Shown here: piece after piece, positions 61,443 to 64,000 of the stretch
How positions within the stretch are numbered: position 1 is the stretch's first letter
How the letters are laid out: each line of letters opens with the position of its first letter
Assembly: GCF_920984665.1 (NCBI RefSeq)
Contig: NZ_CAKLBP010000009.1
Coordinates: 1-64,000, forward strand
Reading direction: 5' to 3'
Length of the DNA: 64,000 nucleotides
Origin: Pedobacter sp. Leaf170
GTDB taxonomy: Bacteria > Bacteroidota > Bacteroidia > Sphingobacteriales > Sphingobacteriaceae
Position numbers and translations under genes: made by a program
The notes under the pieces: model-generated
Told to the model about the DNA's origin: nothing
Seen by the model: only the letters and a program-made list of their open reading frames with translations
Databases searched by the model: none

Positions 61443-62654
61443 TTAATGTTCTGCCCACTCAATTTTACTCAAGTCAATACCTTCTTTAAACATTTCCCAA
61501 AGTGGAGAAAGTTCTCTTAAGTGATTAACTGCCTTCTCAGTAATTGCGATGGCGTGGTCAATATCTTCTTCGGTTGTAAATCTACCTAAACCGTAACGGA
61601 TAGAAGAATGTGCCAAATCATCAGATAAACCTAAGCTTTTTAAAACGTATGACGGTTCTAAAGAAGCAGAAGTACAAGCAGAACCAGATGATACTGCTAA
61701 ATCGCTCATGGCCATCATCAAACCTTCACCTTCAACATATTTGAAAGAGATATTAGCTACGTGTGGTAAACGATGTTCTACATTACCGTTAACATAACTT
61801 TCTTCCATTTTGCTTAAAGTAGATTCTAAACGGTCGCGTAATCCTGATAAACGAACAGATTCGCTTTCCATTTCTAAACGACAAAGTTCGCAAGCTTTAC
61901 CTAAACCAACAATGCCCGGAACGTTTAATGTACCAGAGCGCATTCCACGCTCGTGGCCGCCACCATCCATTTGTGAAGTAACTTTAACCCTGGGGTTTTT
62001 TCTACGTACGTAAAGTGCACCTACACCTTTCGGACCATACATTTTATGCGCCGAAAAAGCCATTAAATCAATACCATCAGTGTTTACATCAACCGGAATT
62101 TTACCAACTGCCTGCGTAGCATCAGTCATAAATAAAGCACCATGTTTATGTGCAATTGCAGAAATTTCTTTAACTGGCTGGATAACACCGATTTCGTTGT
62201 TTCCATACATTATAGAAACTAAAATCGTCTCAAGTGTCATCGCCGCTTCTAATTCAGCAAGGTCAATTAAACCGTCTTCTTTTACGCCTAAATAAGTTAC
62301 TCTAGCACCATTTTTTTCTAAATGTTTACAAGTATCTAAAACGGCTTTATGTTCAGTAACCGCAGTTATAATGTGGTTACCTTTTTCTTTATACATCTCA
62401 AACACACCTTTAATGGCTAAATTATCTGCCTCAGTTGCGCCCGATGTAAAAATGATTTCTTTTTCAGTACAGCCGATTAATTTGGCCACTTGCTCACGAG
62501 CATAATCTACCCCTTCTTCAGCCACCCATCCAAAAGCGTGGTTACGGCTAGCGGCGTTTCCAAATTTCTCAGTAAAGTAAGGTAGCATCGCCTCTAACAC
62601 TCTTGGGTCTAAAGGTGTTGTTGCGTTATTATCTAAATATATCGGCTGTTTCAT
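61443..62654 (-). CDS. iscS: cysteine desulfurase IscS
   Basis: 403 residues from the ATG at 62654 (MKQPIYLDNNATTPLDP). A TTG-started longer frame to 62705 overlaps the promoter and is rejected. PLP enzyme of class V: TSGATEADNLAIKG, TEHKAVLDTCKHLE, DATQAVGKIPVDV, the PLP Lys in SAHKMYGPKGVGALYV, and the active Cys in SSGSACTSASLEPS. It supplies sulfur for Fe-S clusters, thio-modified tRNA and more. First gene of the isc set. No iscR or hscAB in the window. Confidence 0.97.
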   Translation of the reverse strand: MKQPIYLDNNATTPLDPRVLEAMLPYFTEKFGNAASRNHAFGWVAEEGVDYAREQVAKLIGCTEKEIIFTSGATEADNLAIKGVFEMYKEKGNHIITAVTEHKAVLDTCKHLEKNGARVTYLGVKEDGLIDLAELEAAMTLETILVSIMYGNNEIGVIQPVKEISAIAHKHGALFMTDATQAVGKIPVDVNTDGIDLMAFSAHKMYGPKGVGALYVRRKNPRVKVTSQMDGGGHERGMRSGTLNVPGIVGLGKACELCRLEMESESVRLSGLRDRLESTLSKMEESYVNGNVEHRLPHVANISFKYVEGEGLMMAMSDLAVSSGSACTSASLEPSYVLKSLGLSDDLAHSSIRYGLGRFTTEEDIDHAIAITEKAVNHLRELSPLWEMFKEGIDLSKIEWAEH

Positions 62655-62677
62655 CTCTATTCTCTTAATTATAATTA

Positions 62678-62705
62678 CAAAGATACAAAAAAACTTTCCG
62701 AACAA
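62678..62705 (-). promoter_or_regulatory. promoter of iscS
   Basis: Minus strand: TTG (62705-62703), exactly 17 bases, then TATCTTTG (62685-62678). Perfect TTG-N17-TAnnTTTG. The transcript would start near 62671, 17 bases before the ATG. Confidence 0.8.
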
Positions 62706-62773
62706 TTATAAATAATGCCTATGAGGTTATAAAGAAAACATGCATTTTTACATTTAACCAACCTTTTAAAACG

Positions 62774-63181
62774 ATGAACAAGATAGAACATATTGGCATA
62801 GCCGTAAATAACCTAAGTAAATCCGTTCCACTTTACGAGCTTTTGCTAAATACATCCTGCTATAAAACTGAAACAGTGGCTTCAGAATACGTAAACACAG
62901 CGTTTTTTAAATCTGGAGAAAATAAAGTAGAACTCCTGGAAGCGACTTCTGATGATAGTGCAATTGCAAAATTTCTGGCTAAAAAAGGGGAGGGCATTCA
63001 CCATATTGCTTTCGCTGTCGATAATATTTTAGAAGAAATGGAGCGGCTTCAGGCTAATGGTTTTACGCTTTTAAATGAAACACCAAAAAAGGGTGCAGAC
63101 AATAAAATGGTTTGCTTTGTACATCCAAAAGATACTAATGGGGTTTTAATAGAGCTTTGTCAGGAAATAAAATGGGTTTAA
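62774..63181 (+). CDS. mce: methylmalonyl-CoA epimerase
   Basis: 135 residues of the vicinal oxygen chelate fold. MNKIEHIGIAVNNLSKSVPL supplies metal-ligand H7, KVELLEATSDDS an acid, GIHHIAFAVD the second His, and the last motif is GVLIELCQE with Glu. It converts (S)- to (R)-methylmalonyl-CoA in propionate metabolism. Mutase genes are not in the window. Divergent from iscS. Confidence 0.94.
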   Translation: MNKIEHIGIAVNNLSKSVPLYELLLNTSCYKTETVASEYVNTAFFKSGENKVELLEATSDDSAIAKFLAKKGEGIHHIAFAVDNILEEMERLQANGFTLLNETPKKGADNKMVCFVHPKDTNGVLIELCQEIKWV

Positions 63182-63430
63182 AAGATGGAATGATGTAAGA
63201 TGGATGATGTAAAATGATGATGGAGAATGGATGATGACTTTTTTTTCAATCTCGTTATGCTCGCCAATGTGGGAATCTTTAAGCTATTTTGTAACTTGAA
63301 AATGTTTGGTTCTGCTTTTCATCGCTTCTTTAGTCCTGCTATACACTTTATCCCGAGAAATTCGGGATGCTCGTTTCTATCAGGTTTATTTACCTTAATT
63401 TTGTGTTTCATCGCTTTGCGCTAAATAGTA
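63182..63430 (+). repeat. repeat-rich non-coding region
   Basis: 63182-63238 is built from GATGGATGATGTAA-like tandem units. 63345-63375 carries TATCCCGAGAAATTCGGGAT, a palindrome within a longer CCTGCTATACACTTT...TCGTTTCTATCAGGTTTA stretch of REP-like character. A 65-codon frame over it is not credible. Confidence 0.55.
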
Positions 63431-63473
63431 AATCATAATCTTAAAATCCGTTAATCCCAAAAACCCTTGTTCA

Positions 63474-63749
63474 TTGTCGCTTATTAAAATTATCAGCAAA
63501 GATTTCGATATTAATGAAAATCTAACAGAAAATCAACTTCGTGATGCCATGGTTGACGCTTTTGCATATTTAGTTGATAACGATTTCCCGAAGCTTATTC
63601 AAATTCTTTATAAAGCCGATGTTGACCAACACAAGCTCAAGGAATTGTTGGAAACTACCGAAGGTAAGAGCTCTGCCGAAGTAATTGCTGATGCTTACAT
63701 TGCAAGGCAAAAAGCAAAAGTAGAAACCTGGAAAAAATATAGTAAGTAA
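63474..63749 (+). CDS. conserved hypothetical protein of about 91 residues
   Basis: The frame starts with TTG at 63474; no ATG is available before residue 25. The helical sequence LTENQLRDAMVDAFAYLVDN then DFPKLIQILYKADVDQHKLK and EVIADAYIARQKAKVETWKK fits a small conserved Bacteroidota family of unknown function, where an ILY.ADVD core is usual. No signal peptide or membrane part. Nothing else on the right side of the window is supported. Confidence 0.75.
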   Translation: MSLIKIISKDFDINENLTENQLRDAMVDAFAYLVDNDFPKLIQILYKADVDQHKLKELLETTEGKSSAEVIADAYIARQKAKVETWKKYSK

Positions 63750-64000
63750 TAAGCTCTGCAGGTTTAAAGTATTCGTTTATGGTAAGGTAAATGCCGATTG
63801 AAAATAAGAATTACAATATTGCTCTAATCTGGCCGTCGTTTTAGGGCAAAGCCTGCTCTTAAAATTTCGGATAATCAATATTTAAAGCAGATATTGCTTA
63901 TTGCCTTGCAATTAAGCACTACCTAGGGATTTCGGTTTGGATATTTTAGTTCTTTGCAGAATATTTGCCAACTAAACAGGATTGGAGTGGTATCCTTTTT
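63750..64000. other. non-coding right edge of the window
   Basis: About 250 bases with no reading frame. It ends in AACAGGATTGGAGTGGTATC CTTTTT, in which GGAT...ATCC may be a small hairpin or part of a dispersed repeat. Confidence 0.4.

Noticed and set aside
63227..63424. 65-codon plus-strand frame
   Set aside because: Covers tandem repeats and a palindromic repeat, and has the look of translated non-coding DNA.

Overview
The window is AT-rich chromosomal DNA from a Bacteroidota bacterium, most likely family Sphingobacteriaceae and close to Pedobacter; the genus is an inference. The support is: promoters of the TTG-N17-20-TAnnTTTG type, many N-terminal signal peptides ending in FAQ or FSQ, a type IX secretion cargo protein with a PorP/SprF partner, ISC-type iron-sulfur genes in Bacteroidota style, LytS/LytTR regulators, and lack of clear Shine-Dalgarno sites.

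Layout. 1-5.7 kb is accessory: the right end of an IS3-like element, a secreted alpha/beta hydrolase and a secreted S41 peptidase that share an N-terminal module, an unknown exported protein, and a decayed mobile-element remnant. 5.9-11.7 kb is a patchy island: a PIN toxin/antitoxin pair, tRNA-Glu and tRNA-fMet, a tyrosine integrase, an orphan protein resembling a phage tail tube, nested inverted repeats, a single-domain response regulator, decayed reading frames, a Pur-alpha/RadC-N-terminal chimera, and a truncated ssb start that stops just before a tRNA with CAT anticodon. From about 12 kb onward the window looks like stable core genome.

Core part. 12.1-20 kb is a co-directional polyphosphate/phosphate cluster: an HD hydrolase fused to a Pycsar-effector-type membrane domain, ppk1, a propeller lipoprotein, and a very large metallophosphoesterase fused to an Omp85-like barrel. 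A GAF protein follows. 22.7-28 kb has a GIN-domain protein, a second single-domain response regulator, an AarF/TetR pair, an HD phosphohydrolase and a short tatA. 28-32.6 kb encodes a large T9SS type B cargo adhesin and its PorP/SprF-like partner. 32.7-38.4 kb has rpoN, mscL, a ChaN-like protein, a LiaF-like membrane protein and a LytS/LytTR two-component pair. 38.6-40.2 kb is rpmH-rnpA-yidD-tsaB. 40-48 kb has envelope proteins, priA, pcm and smpB. 48.4-54.6 kb has a manganese/iron module (mntH fused to a universal stress protein domain, mntR and a likely operator), Lrp, ung and two thioredoxin-fold proteins. 54.7-64 kb has a PNPOx-like protein, lysS, MaoC, an acyl-CoA ligase, the iscS-iscU-iscA set, mce and a conserved short unknown protein.

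The most interesting items are the HD/Pycsar-TM/PPK1/surface phosphatase cluster, the Pur-alpha/RadC chimera with the truncated ssb at a tRNA boundary, the nested inverted repeats, and the NRAMP-USP fusion with a palindromic operator. No CRISPR array or rRNA was seen.
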